From NCBI GenBank assembly GCA_019095985.1, contig CM032669.1:57217492-57281491 (forward strand): a stretch of DNA of 64,000 bases, read 5' to 3'. This document shows positions 22,554-35,700 of the stretch, in pieces. A program made the translations under genes and the position numbers. Source of the stretch: Streblospio benedicti. Lineage: Eukaryota > Annelida > Polychaeta > Spionida > Spionidae. The notes under the pieces are model-generated. The model ran no database searches, was not told the DNA's origin, and worked only from the letters and a program-made list of their open reading frames with translations. Position 1 is the stretch's first letter, and every line of letters starts with the position of its first letter.

Positions 22554-23627
22554 ATGGAAGTTGCAAATGCCACGATATTCTACATTGGCATCATAAAAGC
22601 GGAGAAGTTTCATAATAACGTCACCCAGCCAACCGACATCACCTTCTACACCGTTTTGTACAAAATCGTGGCACCGATCATACTTCTGACCATCTCGGTG
22701 GCTGGTTGTCTTGGTAACAGCCTGGTCATACACATCATCCGCTGCCAGCCAGCTACTAACAACAAGTTCAAGAGCATCAACCTACTACTGCTCAACCTGG
22801 CCCTGGCCGACTTGCTGTTCCTGCTAGTCCTGCCTCCTTTCACTGTATCACTATATGTGACCAGACCAAACTGGCCGCTACCAGTTTTATTTGGCAAATG
22901 TGTGTGCAAACTAATGCACTACTTCACTAATGTGACTGCGTACGTGACGATTTACACATTAGTTGCCATAACAGCATTACGCTACATGGCAATACTGCAC
23001 ACAATGCCGACTGCTAAGTATCGCAGCAAGAGAAGTGTTTGCATCATCGTGGCTGCCATTTGGGGCATCATGTTGGCAATAAATGCTCCTGTTTTGAAAG
23101 CGTGGGACGTAGTGGAAACGGAAGGCTTCTCCTACTGTGAGGTCAGTGGACTTCAAACTGGACGCACGTTATTCTTGTCTTTCTTTTTATGTGGCTATGT
23201 ACTGCCATTAACAGTGATCTTGTTGCTTTCCTGCATGATTTTTGCCCGCATCAAAGAAGATACTGTCAATAGTCACGATGGAAACAGGAAGAAGGACCAC
23301 GCCAGTAAGTTGGTGGTTACTGTGGTTATTGTGTTTGCTGTATGTTGGTTACCAATACAGGTCAATCTCATGGTAGTTTACTATGGAGAAGTTCCTGCAT
23401 CGAAAATCTACGAGTGCGTGTTTTTGCTTTCGTATGCTTTTGCCCACATGAACTCATGTGTCAATCCTGTCATTTACAATTATACAAATAGGGACTTTCA
23501 AAGACATTTTCATAGAATACTTCGCTGTCAAAGGCACCAACTACCACTAGATGGTGCAGAGCAAATTACCAAACTTACATCCAAGTCATCAAAATCATTG
23601 AAAGGAAAGCAGTCACTCCAATCATGA
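22554..23627 (+). CDS. class A GPCR, allatostatin-A/galanin-receptor-like, single exon
   Basis: A 357-aa seven-helix receptor, probably for a neuropeptide, in the plasma membrane and coupled to G proteins. The start is ATG 22554, in the strong context AAAACAATGG. Visible landmarks: glycosylation sequons at Asn5 and Asn22; GN in TM1 (Asn55); LALAD in TM2 (Asp86); Trp107 in the first outer loop; Cys118 and Cys195 for the conserved disulfide; ALRY at 141-144 where DRY is expected; CWLP in TM6 (264-267); NPVIY in TM7 (304-308); a basic, Ser-rich tail. TM3 (TNVTAYVTIYTLVAITALRY) and TM4 are closest to allatostatin-A and galanin receptors. No intron interrupts it. The subfamily is inference; the GPCR call is firm. 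Confidence 0.88.
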   Translation: MEVANATIFYIGIIKAEKFHNNVTQPTDITFYTVLYKIVAPIILLTISVAGCLGNSLVIHIIRCQPATNNKFKSINLLLLNLALADLLFLLVLPPFTVSLYVTRPNWPLPVLFGKCVCKLMHYFTNVTAYVTIYTLVAITALRYMAILHTMPTAKYRSKRSVCIIVAAIWGIMLAINAPVLKAWDVVETEGFSYCEVSGLQTGRTLFLSFFLCGYVLPLTVILLLSCMIFARIKEDTVNSHDGNRKKDHASKLVVTVVIVFAVCWLPIQVNLMVVYYGEVPASKIYECVFLLSYAFAHMNSCVNPVIYNYTNRDFQRHFHRILRCQRHQLPLDGAEQITKLTSKSSKSLKGKQSLQS

Positions 23628-26600
23628 TGTCTGAACCATATGCTTTTCACATGGAGAATTTATTGATTCAAGAATGAACTAGGGTGTTTGAAAATGAGTA
23701 TGAAGGAGATTTATGGAGATGGAATACGTTCTTATGTGTGTAAAAGCCTACTGAATTGTCTAAGTGTCTATTTAGTGAACTAAATCCATATTTTTTAAAG
23801 GAGTAAATACATAATTTGAGTTATCTAAAATTTTTAGTTATCAGTGATTGATCATGGAAAATAACATGGATGGAAGCTATCGAAGCTGAAGATAAAAGCG
23901 CTCTACTATATATCTAAAGCTAATAGTCCACACAGTCTCTTTGATGTTACTTGAGGGAACGTTTCTCCATACGTGTGTAAATGGGATCTCTACCTAATTT
24001 TGAAGTCTTAGTACTCAACTCGAAGGGAACTAGAAAGACCAAAGGTTTTTAAGTGCAGGTGTACTAACTTTATAAATTTGTTCAACAGCCACACAGATAG
24101 ATAATAGCTCATTTAAATTATATTGGACCGATCCCACAGTGGTATACGGCAGCTTGCGACTGAGCCACAGAATCACTATCCAGAACAGTCGCACAGTAGC
24201 TTATGGTCCTGCAGCCACAACGGTCTCTTACAATAATACCCAATTGGACCAATTCTGTGGCTGCCAAGTGTTAAAATTCCAGTTGCAGTTTGTCACCTTC
24301 GTACAAAATTCTGTGTATCTAATTAAATGTTTGTGGAGTTGCACACTTGTTGTTGTCATTGAGATGGATTGATTTCATGCATTAATCATTAGCTGAACGG
24401 CGTTGCTTTTTTTCCAGTGGCAAACTGTCAGCCATCTATGGTAGTCTAGATTTGAGAAGAAAAAAAGTAATTTGTGCACAGAACTTTGAAAAGTACTTTT
24501 GGTAAACGTTTGTAATGTGTGCAAAACATGTGACAACGGGAAATAGAAGTTATAGTTATTTACAAGTAGTATTTCAACTCATGGCAGTATTTAACCAATT
24601 GCCTGACTAGTTGATATACATATAACATCATTGATAACATCATTCATTACTTCCCTGTATGCCAAAAAAGACACCAAAAGAGAAACATTTGTCCTAAAAT
24701 AGTAGTAGATTGATCCTAAAAATTTGGAAACACATTGTAAAGTTTATGGATCCAATACACATAAGTAAACAATAATGCGTCCTTGGGAATCAACCTTCTA
24801 CACAAGGATTACAGTGCCAAAAGTATACAGTACAATCAGTATGTTATGTTTCGATTTTATATGCCGTGCATGCACATGGTACAGCCAAATTGAGCCAGCA
24901 ATCTTTTATTAGTGATGATGTTATCATTGTTTATCATTATTAGAAATATACCCACATGCAACTAGTTTGGAAATGTTGCCCTTGAAGTATCCTTATCACA
25001 GCTACAAGTGTTTATTTACCACAAACATTCATTTATTTATAATAACACAGTATCCATATGTAACAATTGAATATTACATATTATAAGTATCAATACAATA
25101 GCCATGTGTAAGTTCCCAGCACATGCAGTATCTAAGTAAGTGTGGCCTTCGGGTATTGGTCTCTTTGTTTATTCTTGCTTCTAATGGCCAACAGTCTAAA
25201 GTGACTTGTGTTTACATATCAGACAATTTCACCAGTCACATTATTCATTTGATTATAAATACATACTACATGCTAGTTGTCCATCAGATAGTTGTCAAAC
25301 CAAAAGCTCCATTGTGTTTTTGAATCAAAATGAGACTGTACTCCTTAAAGTTACTACCACTTCCTCTTCTTTTGGAGTAAAGTATTTCATGATCTATTTA
25401 AGTTTAAATTCATTCACATAGCACTAATGGCAGGTGTTAAAGTCAAGCTGAATACAGGCAGCTTGTGATTGATACTGTGACCTCATTTGAAACAGTTTTT
25501 GTCCTTTAACTAAACAACTGATCCGATACTTTATAATGATGCTGGTAAATCACAAAACTACTATTTTTGCACTAAGACGGCTTATTGTGTCCATTCTGTT
25601 CAACAATATCCACACGCTTTGTCATGGCATTGACATTTACAGATACTTAAAATGCTTAATTCAAACTGATCACAGGAGCATTACTCACTGGTAAATAGCT
25701 TAGGACGTGTTGATCAATACACTTGCAATACTGTCCCGACCACGTGACTAGTGGGGAATTCCAATGAATCGTAAACAAAGGCTACTGCTCTGTTGTTATA
25801 ACACTGTGGAGTGACTGATTCAATTTAATTCTTGTCAATTTATGTGTGAATGACCGTGGATGTATTTCAGTTTATCAAAAGAGCATGCACTATATTTATA
25901 TCACTTCAATAGGATTCTTTAAAAAAATTAAACCATGCCAATATTTAATTTGTAGCATTTTTTTTTCAAATAATAGGCTTCAAATTAATGAGTACACATC
26001 TACTATAAGGTCAAATAGACTTGGAGTAGGAATCCTCTAATGTAAAAATAATTTACCATTTGAAAGTTTTCAACATTATTATATATTTTGACAAAAAAAA
26101 AGCAATAAAATAATATCCAGATTACTGTAGCTTTATTAAGACTAGAGATCTTGAAAAACATCCAACGAAAATGGATTCACGCCAAATATGAAATCATGAT
26201 AAAGCAGAAAAAAAGCCTGCGTTCAACCAGGCAGATATCCAATGATCATCTAATAAGCCCCTAAACAAACTCATTTGTGCTTTTAGAATTTTATATCACA
26301 GACAGCCATACAAGTGCTCAGGGTCCTCAACCCTTGCTACTTTAGTGGCTGACATAGTAAATCGTGCTACATATAATAAAGCTTAAACTAAGCTAGAATT
26401 TCACTCTTTGATTCATCTTAATTTGTAGATATATCAAATACCTAGACCCTAGCTATCTCTGTAAATTTGAGCATATTCGCTTTATTCTAGGCTGAAATAA
26501 TAGGCTTCAATGAGTGCACTGCCAGAATAAGGTGGAATTGGAGAAGCCACGGGGTGAGTTGCCTTGAAAGGTTGAAAGGTTGTCCAAGTATTTTAGTTCA

Positions 26601-26646
26601 ATGGAGGGTGGGATATATATATAAAAAAAGAAGAAAATCCTCTTAC
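23628..26646. other. non-coding region between the GPCR and the HGS exons
   Basis: AT-rich, with no exon seen on either strand. It includes the 3' flank of the GPCR and should contain, or be an intron before, the missing C-terminal HGS exons. A small inverted pair (AGCCACAGAAT near 24161, ATTCTGTGGCT near 24255) suggests a MITE. Confidence 0.5.
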
Positions 26647-26733
26647 AACGGGTTCTGGTTGCGAGGTCTCCTTGGATGCAGCAGGGGAGGAGGACACCCC
26701 AGGGGGAGTGTAGTTCACCTTCATACGCTCACG
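26647..26733 (-). CDS. HGS: HGS exon downstream of UIM
   Basis: Reads RERMKVNYTPPGVSSSPAAS then KETSQPEPV, continuing KEKQ-RERM as in human EKERLRQKSTYTSYP. Acceptor GCTTTCAG, donor GTAAGA. This is the last HGS exon visible in the window. Confidence 0.85.
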
Positions 26734-29700
26734 CTGAAAGCACATTACTCCACTGTTAGCTTGATCGAGATTCATCTACATAGAAATTAGATAATATCAA
26801 CGCTGAGCCTTTACAGGATGCAAGTTAGATGGCGACAGTAAGACAATCAGAATTTTACTGAATTCAGCTACAAAATGATATCTATACATGTATATGTATA
26901 CATTTACTCTTGATGTTGATAAACAATAGGTATTATTAAAATGTACGAACGCATGACATGTGTCTATATTAGAATGAATGGTATGTATTCACACATACCA
27001 TTTGAAATTGATACGAAAAGGATGCCTAACTTAATGGTAAAACCAAGCCGGACATATGATCAACGTTAAATAAATTGAAAGTAAATTCAAATGTATGAAT
27101 ATAAAAATCATAGACATGTATTGAAATACACCCAAAAGAAGCATGCTAATCAAAAACAATATGAAAGTGTTAATAATGAATGTCTCATAAGGATTTCTAA
27201 ATTACACATTTACATTTCAACATTTAGTGGTTTTCAGAATTGAAAGAATAATACTGTATAATCTAAAGAACTGTTCATATCATTGCAATATATGCTATTG
27301 TAAATGCATAATCAAACTACAGACTGTATGCATTTTCAAAGAACACAAGGTATTCAAGTTTTAATATGTAAGAGCATTTACCATCAGAGAGTACTGATTC
27401 TGTTCAGTAAATATCTATTATGTCTTCAATTACATATTTTGAAATATATGTTTGAATATTGTCAACCAAATATTGTAAATATGATCAAATCAGCACAAAA
27501 TTGAGATTTCAGATATTGATAAAAATAATTTGAAAAATGATTGCAAGACTAAAAACCACACAGATTTAGCATACGAGACATGCAAAGTATTCTATTATCA
27601 TCATGAAACTTCCTACGTGACTTTTCTTGGACTTTCCCTTCTGAAGCATGTGTTGTAAGATATCAAATTTCATCATATTATGAGAACTATTAATACAAGT
27701 AATAAAGATCATTTTCAATTAAAACCATTTCCTAGCCTGCTAGATTTGATATCAATTCACCAAGCAAGCTACATTATTATTTTTCAGTATGATTTTCTAT
27801 TGTAATTACGCTATCATTTACACTTAATAACATTACTAGATTTTTATTAGCTGGGTCCAAATAAACACTAGCAAATGGGCAGTTTGTGTACGTGCACATG
27901 CAAGACGTCGCGATTGGCTGTAGCGATGTGTGTTCAAACGAGGTGGTCATCAATGGAATTTAAAAATCGGTACATCGCTTTGTTGCTCAAGTGATTTTGC
28001 CACTACATGATCGGAAAAATCTCCCGAGCAACGTTGCTTACAAGTGAACAGTTAAAATTCAAATATATGATCAGAAAAATCGCCAGTCACCTCTTCACTA
28101 GCGATATTGCTTGCATGTGAATGTACACTTAGCCTCAATTTCCAGGAACATCACCAGCTTGGAGAGGATATTGTCGCATGAATAGCTACCTAATCATTAT
28201 ATGCCACAATGTGTGCGTTGCTGTCGCATGGAATGTTCTAGAGCTATTCAAATTTTCAAGAAAATTAGGCTAAATCAATTTCTATCTCTGGTTACCTCGT
28301 TCTATGAAATAACATACCGATAAAATTGTTAAGAACTACTAATGATCACAATTCATTCATATTAAGTTGAAACTTTTAGTTACTACGCCAAGAGACTGTT
28401 AATCAACACGAATTCAATGATTTTATGTATAAATAATTTTAAGCATTATAGTAGAATTTAAACTTTAAATATTAAAATTTGAAATTAAATTAACAAGCTT
28501 TTTTTGTCCCAAGTCTTTCCAGAATCTCACCTGCTTTTCCTTCTCAGCGGCTTCTGACATGGACAAGGCAAGTGCCAGCTGAAGTTCCTCCTCTTCTTGG
28601 ATCTCTGCTTCAGTCTTTTTAGGTGGAGCCTGTAAAAAAAAAAGATTTCATGACATTTATTGCACTTATTTTGTAAGCAAACATTGTTGTTATTAGGTGC
28701 GGCTCAAAAGTAATTACGACTTGTTACTTGACAAAAGTCTTGATTGAAAACATTATAAGATTAAGATTTAAGATTAACTTACAGATACAGATCCAGAGAA
28801 TCCATAAATGGTCGAAAAATAGCTATACATTGACATTTTATTGCAATCACTAACTGCACATTAAAGTGAATGCCTATTACATCACATCTACATACTGATA
28901 TGTTACAAGCTTACCATTTTTGTTGGCTTTGTTGGCATGATTTTGTAATATTTTTGAAAATTAATCAAACTGGACGAAGTACTTGAGTGGTATACTTCAT
29001 TATGAACCATTGACATAGTATCACTAAAAATCAATAGAAAATGACAACTAATTCCAAGAATTGAGACTTTAGCCACAAAAGAACATCACCTATTAATATT
29101 TTGGGTGGACATGTCAAGTGAATCAGCCTCACATCTCAAACCTCACATATTGATTTGCATTGCTCTATAAAGCTGTGATGTTATGAATTTGCAAGATAAT
29201 TTTCTCTCAAATATAATTTTATATCTGCACCATTATAACTTTACTATTCTTTACAGTAGCAAAGACCAACATATAATCCATCAACCAATTTCTACTTTTA
29301 AAGGGGTTAATCAGAAATAAATTTACTGACAGATTATAGAGGATTGAGCGGAATGCCCATTATTTTCATAGACATCCTTAATTGGATAGTCAAAATGTCC
29401 CCAACTCAATAAGTTTAACATAAATTGGAGTAAAATGTAGTCACGAGAACAAGACTTGAATCGCGACTATAAACCACCACATTTACATTTATTCATTCCC
29501 AGATTCGCATGCATTTCACAGAAATAACAAATCCTCCATAATATTTTCACACAGTAGGAAAATTCCCCCCTTCACATTTGCGAATCTAGAAGTGGCACTG
29601 TAATTCGCTCAATGAGAGACAACAACACATGATTTCACAACACTTTTTTGCATGCTTAGAAGTAAAAGGCACCTACACTTGTTCCTACCTGCGACTGCTG

Positions 29701-32700
29701 GGAGAGCGGGCTGTTGAGATACTCCTGAGGCAAACCGTCCTCTTTCTGGGTGACTGCCCTGCAAACCAAACATGACCACAGGGTCTCAATGTGCATTAAA
29801 CTAAAACAAATAAAAAAAAACTTGGCAGAATAGTGAGAGTGGAATTGAAATACAAAATGGTCTTATCTTTTGTTTAATAAAATTCTGTTAAAAATTGCTT
29901 TAAACTTTTTCAGTTCTGATACATACTGCAAAAGTCCATCCTAGGACCATCAAATGATAAGACCCACCTCAAAATTGGCACCATATCATTATCAGAATTG
30001 TTGACAATCCAAGCTAAATACTCATTAAAACCCATCCAGTAAATTGAAAGTTTTCAACCTATAAGTCACTTGGCGTTTGGATCGCTGTATTTGGACTCCG
30101 TAATACGAATTATATGTTGTATTTTTTGCATGAATTATGGCTGAATCAGCGTTGATCTGGATCATAAATTAGTCCTAAAAGTAATGCCCAACATCAATTC
30201 TAATTACCTAAGTAGAATCTCATATATATTTTATATACATCACTACCATGCAACTCTAAAAAAATGTATTCAATTATAAACCGTGTTTCTGAAGCCTGTT
30301 ACTAAAATAAATTACCATTTGAAAAAAAATCATGACATCATGGTGAAAGGAACAGTACAGAAAAATAGAGAATCGAAAAACAATTTGTGCTCCTGTTATA
30401 CAAGGATGCGTATAAAAAAAGAAAGCTTATATGAAAAGTTCTATGTCAATGGTCAGAAACAAGTTAGGCTATCTGAAGGAATCCTGTGTTTACATTATGA
30501 GCAGAACATGAATATAGGCTTTGTAACTAACGCAGCATACTAAAATGTCTCAGTATATCAATGAGAGAATAAAGCTAGATGATCTATCACACCATAAATG
30601 GTGTAGATGTTCCCTGAAACCTGCACCCTGCCAGTTATCTTGGTTCTAAACTTGGCTCATAGAATTCCTTACATATATTTTCCTCAATAACAACTCTTAT
30701 ATTTGTAACAGACCAGACTTTCACATCAGCGACATACTGCTGACCTATAGACAACCATCCAAGAGCAACGAGTAAATGAAAATCACTTTGACGTGATTAT
30801 ATGATCTCATATGGAGCACTTCCTATTAACTTGCTGTAAGACGCTACAGTTAAATACAATGTAAATAAGCAACAAATGTGATCATTTTTATTTTCATGTA
30901 CAGGTTCAATTTTTAAACATCATGCACATTTTTATTAAGGTCAATTTCCTAACAAATGATTTTAAAAGTAGAAATACTAGCACATTCTGCAAACAAGCTT
31001 TATAGAAAACGGCGACTTTTAGCTTCAGTGAATGGACTTGTGTCATTATTGTAACATTGGTAGTTGCAACCTAAAGCACATACATTTTATACATAATTAT
31101 GATACTTCCTTTCATTGAAATCAGCTTGCTTTTTATATACTGCACTTAAACCTTTATATTTGTTTTCAACCATGAGACATCTTCTACACTAATTTTGTAC
31201 ACTACATTATGTATGTTGAACTATCTTTCCTTGCAGTACAGTATTGATTGAGTCATAAGGATACAGAAACGAAATTAGAGGAATTGGCATAATAAAACGT
31301 AATAAATTGTAACATTTCGAAACAAAGTTACGGTCATCACAGTTTTCTTGGAACTGCTCACTTGCTGAAACTACGGCACTTATGATTAACGAAACTAACA
31401 GAAAAACTTAAAAATAGAATATTTTCTACTGTTTTCGCACATTGGCGTCCATCTTTGTTACTTTTTTGCCCATAAATATTTGGATTTGTTCAGGCGGTCT
31501 TGCTTATTTCTGACACAGTGACAGCGTCGATTGGCTAAAAAGTGTGGATATACTACAGACACCCAATGAAACGAAAATCGGTCAAAATGGACAGCGTGGT
31601 CATGAACTTTCGAAAATATTCTTTTTACTACAGGAGCATCCATAAAATGCTTAATATAAGCGTATGTAAGAGAAAACACTTAACTTCAGGCGAGTTAGAA
31701 GAAAACCGTAATTTGCTGAAGCAACAGAACGTTTTTTTGTTCGAAACAGTCATCACAATGACAACAAATCGAAGAAAAATGTAAACAATCATAGCATAAT
31801 TCTTTACATTTCCGTTCTGTGTCCTGTTGACTGTATAGTAGTGTATTTGTTTTACGGTTAATGACCAAGATACACTACTGACTCAGTCAAAAGGATACAG
31901 AAACATAACAAAATTAGAAGAATCTGCTTAATAAAACATAATAAATCGTAACATTTGGAAACAAAGTTACAGCAATCATGGTTTTCTTGGAACTGCTCAA
32001 TCACTGAAACTACGGCACTTATGATTAACAAAACGAACAGAAAAAACAAAAATACAAATATGTTCTGCTATTAAATATTTCCGCACATCGGTTTCCATCT
32101 TTGACTACTTTTTGCTCATTAATATTTGGATTTTGGAGGGCATTCTTATTTATTTCTGACAGTGCTGGTTGGTTAAAAAGTGCGGACCTAGTAGACACCC
32201 AAAATCTGTCAAAATGTCTGGTCTGGTCATGAACTTTCGAAAACATTATTTTCTATTAAAGGGAACCTCCGTAAAATGCGTAATATAAGCATAAAAAAGA
32301 AAAACACGTAACTTCAGGCGAGTTAAGAAGTTGTACATATTTGTCTTTTCTATGGCATATTTTACATTCTACATGCGATATATGCTGAAATAAAATATTC
32401 TTATTCTTATTCTTATATATCAGCTAAAAACATAAACATCGTAGCTTAATTCTTTACGTTTCACTTCCACGTCCTTTTTTTACTGTACGCTTATTATTCT
32501 TGGTTTTTTTTTTCCCCCTGAAAAAGATGGTTCAACAGCTACATCTAATGTGCAACGGTAATCTGAAGTATAGTAAATGTCTCAACAAATTCAGGTACAT
32601 GTATACATAAAATGATTTTCATGTCTCAATTATTCCATGGTTTACAAATGATTTTAATACATCAGTTGAATATATGAAAATGCTCCATTTGCAGTTCTAA

Positions 32701-35700
32701 GCAGAACCGTCACATGCGATAACCAAATTCTAAGTCACATTCCAATCAATTATGGATATGTCCACTATCAGAGGGATCAATGCGATCTTTGAATTTTACC
32801 AAGCTTGAATTGCATTGAAACAATCAACAGATTGCAACTATAGACAACCTCACACACTTTTGATCTCTTACTCGTATGCTAACATTCTTAGTTCATTATT
32901 TCCCGAAATTTTGCTAATTCAATGTGAGATTTGAAATCATCTTGATTTTTTGGACTTGGGAATATATCATTATATGCAGGGTCAGGATTAGCCACTCGAC
33001 CGCTCGTATTGAGTTGTAAAAACTAGTGAAGGACGAGTGCTAATTTTTAGAAATTCTGAATAATTTGTCAAACAGATATAGAGTTTGTACAAGGAGGACG
33101 AGTACATTTTTTGCAGGACGAGTAGATATTTGAGGGTTACTAGTCCTGCTGACGAGTAACACTTTTTCACCTAATCCTGACCCTGTATATGTATTAAGTC
33201 ACGAGACTTATAACTTCAAGTCAGGTTAGGACTGTTTCACAGTCTCTTGTGGGCTATAACTAATGTGAGATCTTGATGTGCTCCAAAAATTGAACAATTT
33301 CTAGGTAATCGAATGGATAACATACGCTTATGAGAAGATTTACTAATAATTAAATAGCATGTCTTAGCATCTGAATTCATTGTGAATATATGAAAATACT
33401 TAATCAGATGCTTATTCTTATCTTAGTAGCAAAGTTTAGGAAGACATTAGGAATGTTTCCCAATGCATTACTACTGAGACTATAACTAATACCTGAATAG
33501 GTATTTTCCTCCATCATATAAAAAGCACACTACGATAAAACCCCAAAATAGCTGGACAGTGAGAAAAGTTCCTACATGTTTCAAAAATAATTTTCAAATG
33601 CAAATTAAAGTTCCATAATTTGATACACTGTTAAAAATGTAAAGGCATTTAAAAATATATTCTTATTCTTTAATAAACTTCGTAGCATGTTAATCAAAGA
33701 AAAGACGATAATTATCCTTACCACGTTTCCATACAGAACACACACATTGTAACATGGACCATATACAGTGTATAGACAACGCAGAATTCGTTGGTGACTA
33801 CCATATTTTGTAATCAATCTGAGAGGCCCTTCAACATTCTCATTCATTTCTTGTAAGTTCATTGCGTATTTATTCTTAGAATTTTTGCCCTTTAACCCAA
33901 AATATTCAAACTAAAATAAAAGCATTAAATAAAATTAGTTTTCTCTTGTGGATTTTGTTAGAAATCAAATTGTAAAAACAAATCTGCAATATTTGGAGGT
34001 ATGGAATTATTCGAAATGAGAGTTGAAAAGAAATTAGAAAAATAGAATATAAGGAAAAAGGACAAAGCAGATATCAAGTCACCTTACAGCACCTTTCAAT
34101 GAACTAGAACAATTTTCATTACAACATATTCTTTTAGTCCGGAATAAAAAAACAACTAAAAAAATGATGACCAAATCAAAAAATAGCAAAATACCAAAAC
34201 TTTACCCAAGAGTAAAATAATCTGAAAAGCAAATGAAAAATAAGGCTAAAAATGCAAAGACGTAAATATTATGAATGATATCCATATATGCAAACAGCAA
34301 ATGCAACAAGGACCACTGAGTCATAAGCACTAACAGCATTCTTCACCATTGATCTTCTAAAACAGAACAAAATCTGATTTATTGTACTTGTGAGTGCCAT
34401 TTGTTTTGCCAAGGTTATGGCACACGATTCGTTGTTACAGTGTGCGTGGTAAAGTTGGTTTCGCACGAGCGAGAATCTTTAATGTACGCCTGACTGGGAA
34501 AACCAGTGTGCAGCATCGGGCCTGCAAATACAGAGAAAACAGCTACAAGTCAGACCCACCACAAAAAAATGGCCAGCAATATGGAGTGCGCTTGTAAGGT
34601 CATTTTCCCCCTAGTTTTGGACATAGTTTATTTCAAAAAAGAATAGGGATTCAGCGTGACAAAGTTTGCCTTGAGTTGTCTTCAGATAAGTGTTTGTGTT
34701 TGGCTTGTAAATGTCTGATGTCAGCAGTCAGAAGCAAGGCGGACGCTGGATTTAACAATATCCATATTTGTGTGAAACAAGAGGGTCTTATTTTGCAATA
34801 GGAAAGATGTCATTTTTGTGTGTCAATCAATGTTTGCAATATCAATGGCCCACACGATGTATATAAATGATGAAAAATGTTGAAATGAGACAAAAATGAA
34901 AAAAAAGGCAACTCATATCAGCAACAGACAATGAAGTTGGCCGTTTGATAAAAAGAATATGAAAAATACACATCCACCAGTCATAATTCAATATCCAATC
35001 AGAGAAAATTTTTTATATCTACAGAGAATACAAGAATAAGATCAACAACAAATATGCACTACATACTAGCATTCGCAAAGCCAAAACAACCATAAACGAG
35101 ATGAGAAAACATGCTATACACTCACTGGTACAATAAACAGAAACATTTGCTTCAACAAACATCCAGATGAGCACTCATTAATCAGACAAAAAATTTCATG
35201 TATTCACCCTTTAGTATTTGTTCTAAAGAAAAATGTGTGATCACACTATCGCAATGTAAAATACAAAAACTGCAACTGTTTTTTTTTCTTTCCTTTATGA
35301 AATGTGTAGCAAAGTGAATGTACACGACAATTCATTATATCGCAAATGATCCAAATATGATCAATTGAAAAACCAAAGCAACATAGCAGACAGCGACATT
35401 GATCAAAATTTTGAGGGTAATTAAACTTCAACACAAAAAATGGTCAAATCAATGTGATTGTCATTTCCACATTAAGATGAGCATTCTGAGTTCTGACTAT
35501 ACACTAGCTAATTTAGAAGACTTGCTCAAGTAAAACCCAAAATCCACAACAAATTGTACAAAGTATTCAGCCCACTCAAATAAATACACATTCATCCAAA
35601 AGCCACCATCTAAGTAGTCTTTTTATTAAATCTAAAAGGCATTTGTATGGTTGCACACTGCATATGGCATGATACGGAGCGACTGCTGGGATGTCGATAG

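Noticed and set aside
22506-22909. Minus-strand ORFs over the GPCR
   Set aside because: Antisense shadows of a clear 7TM gene; no family resemblance.
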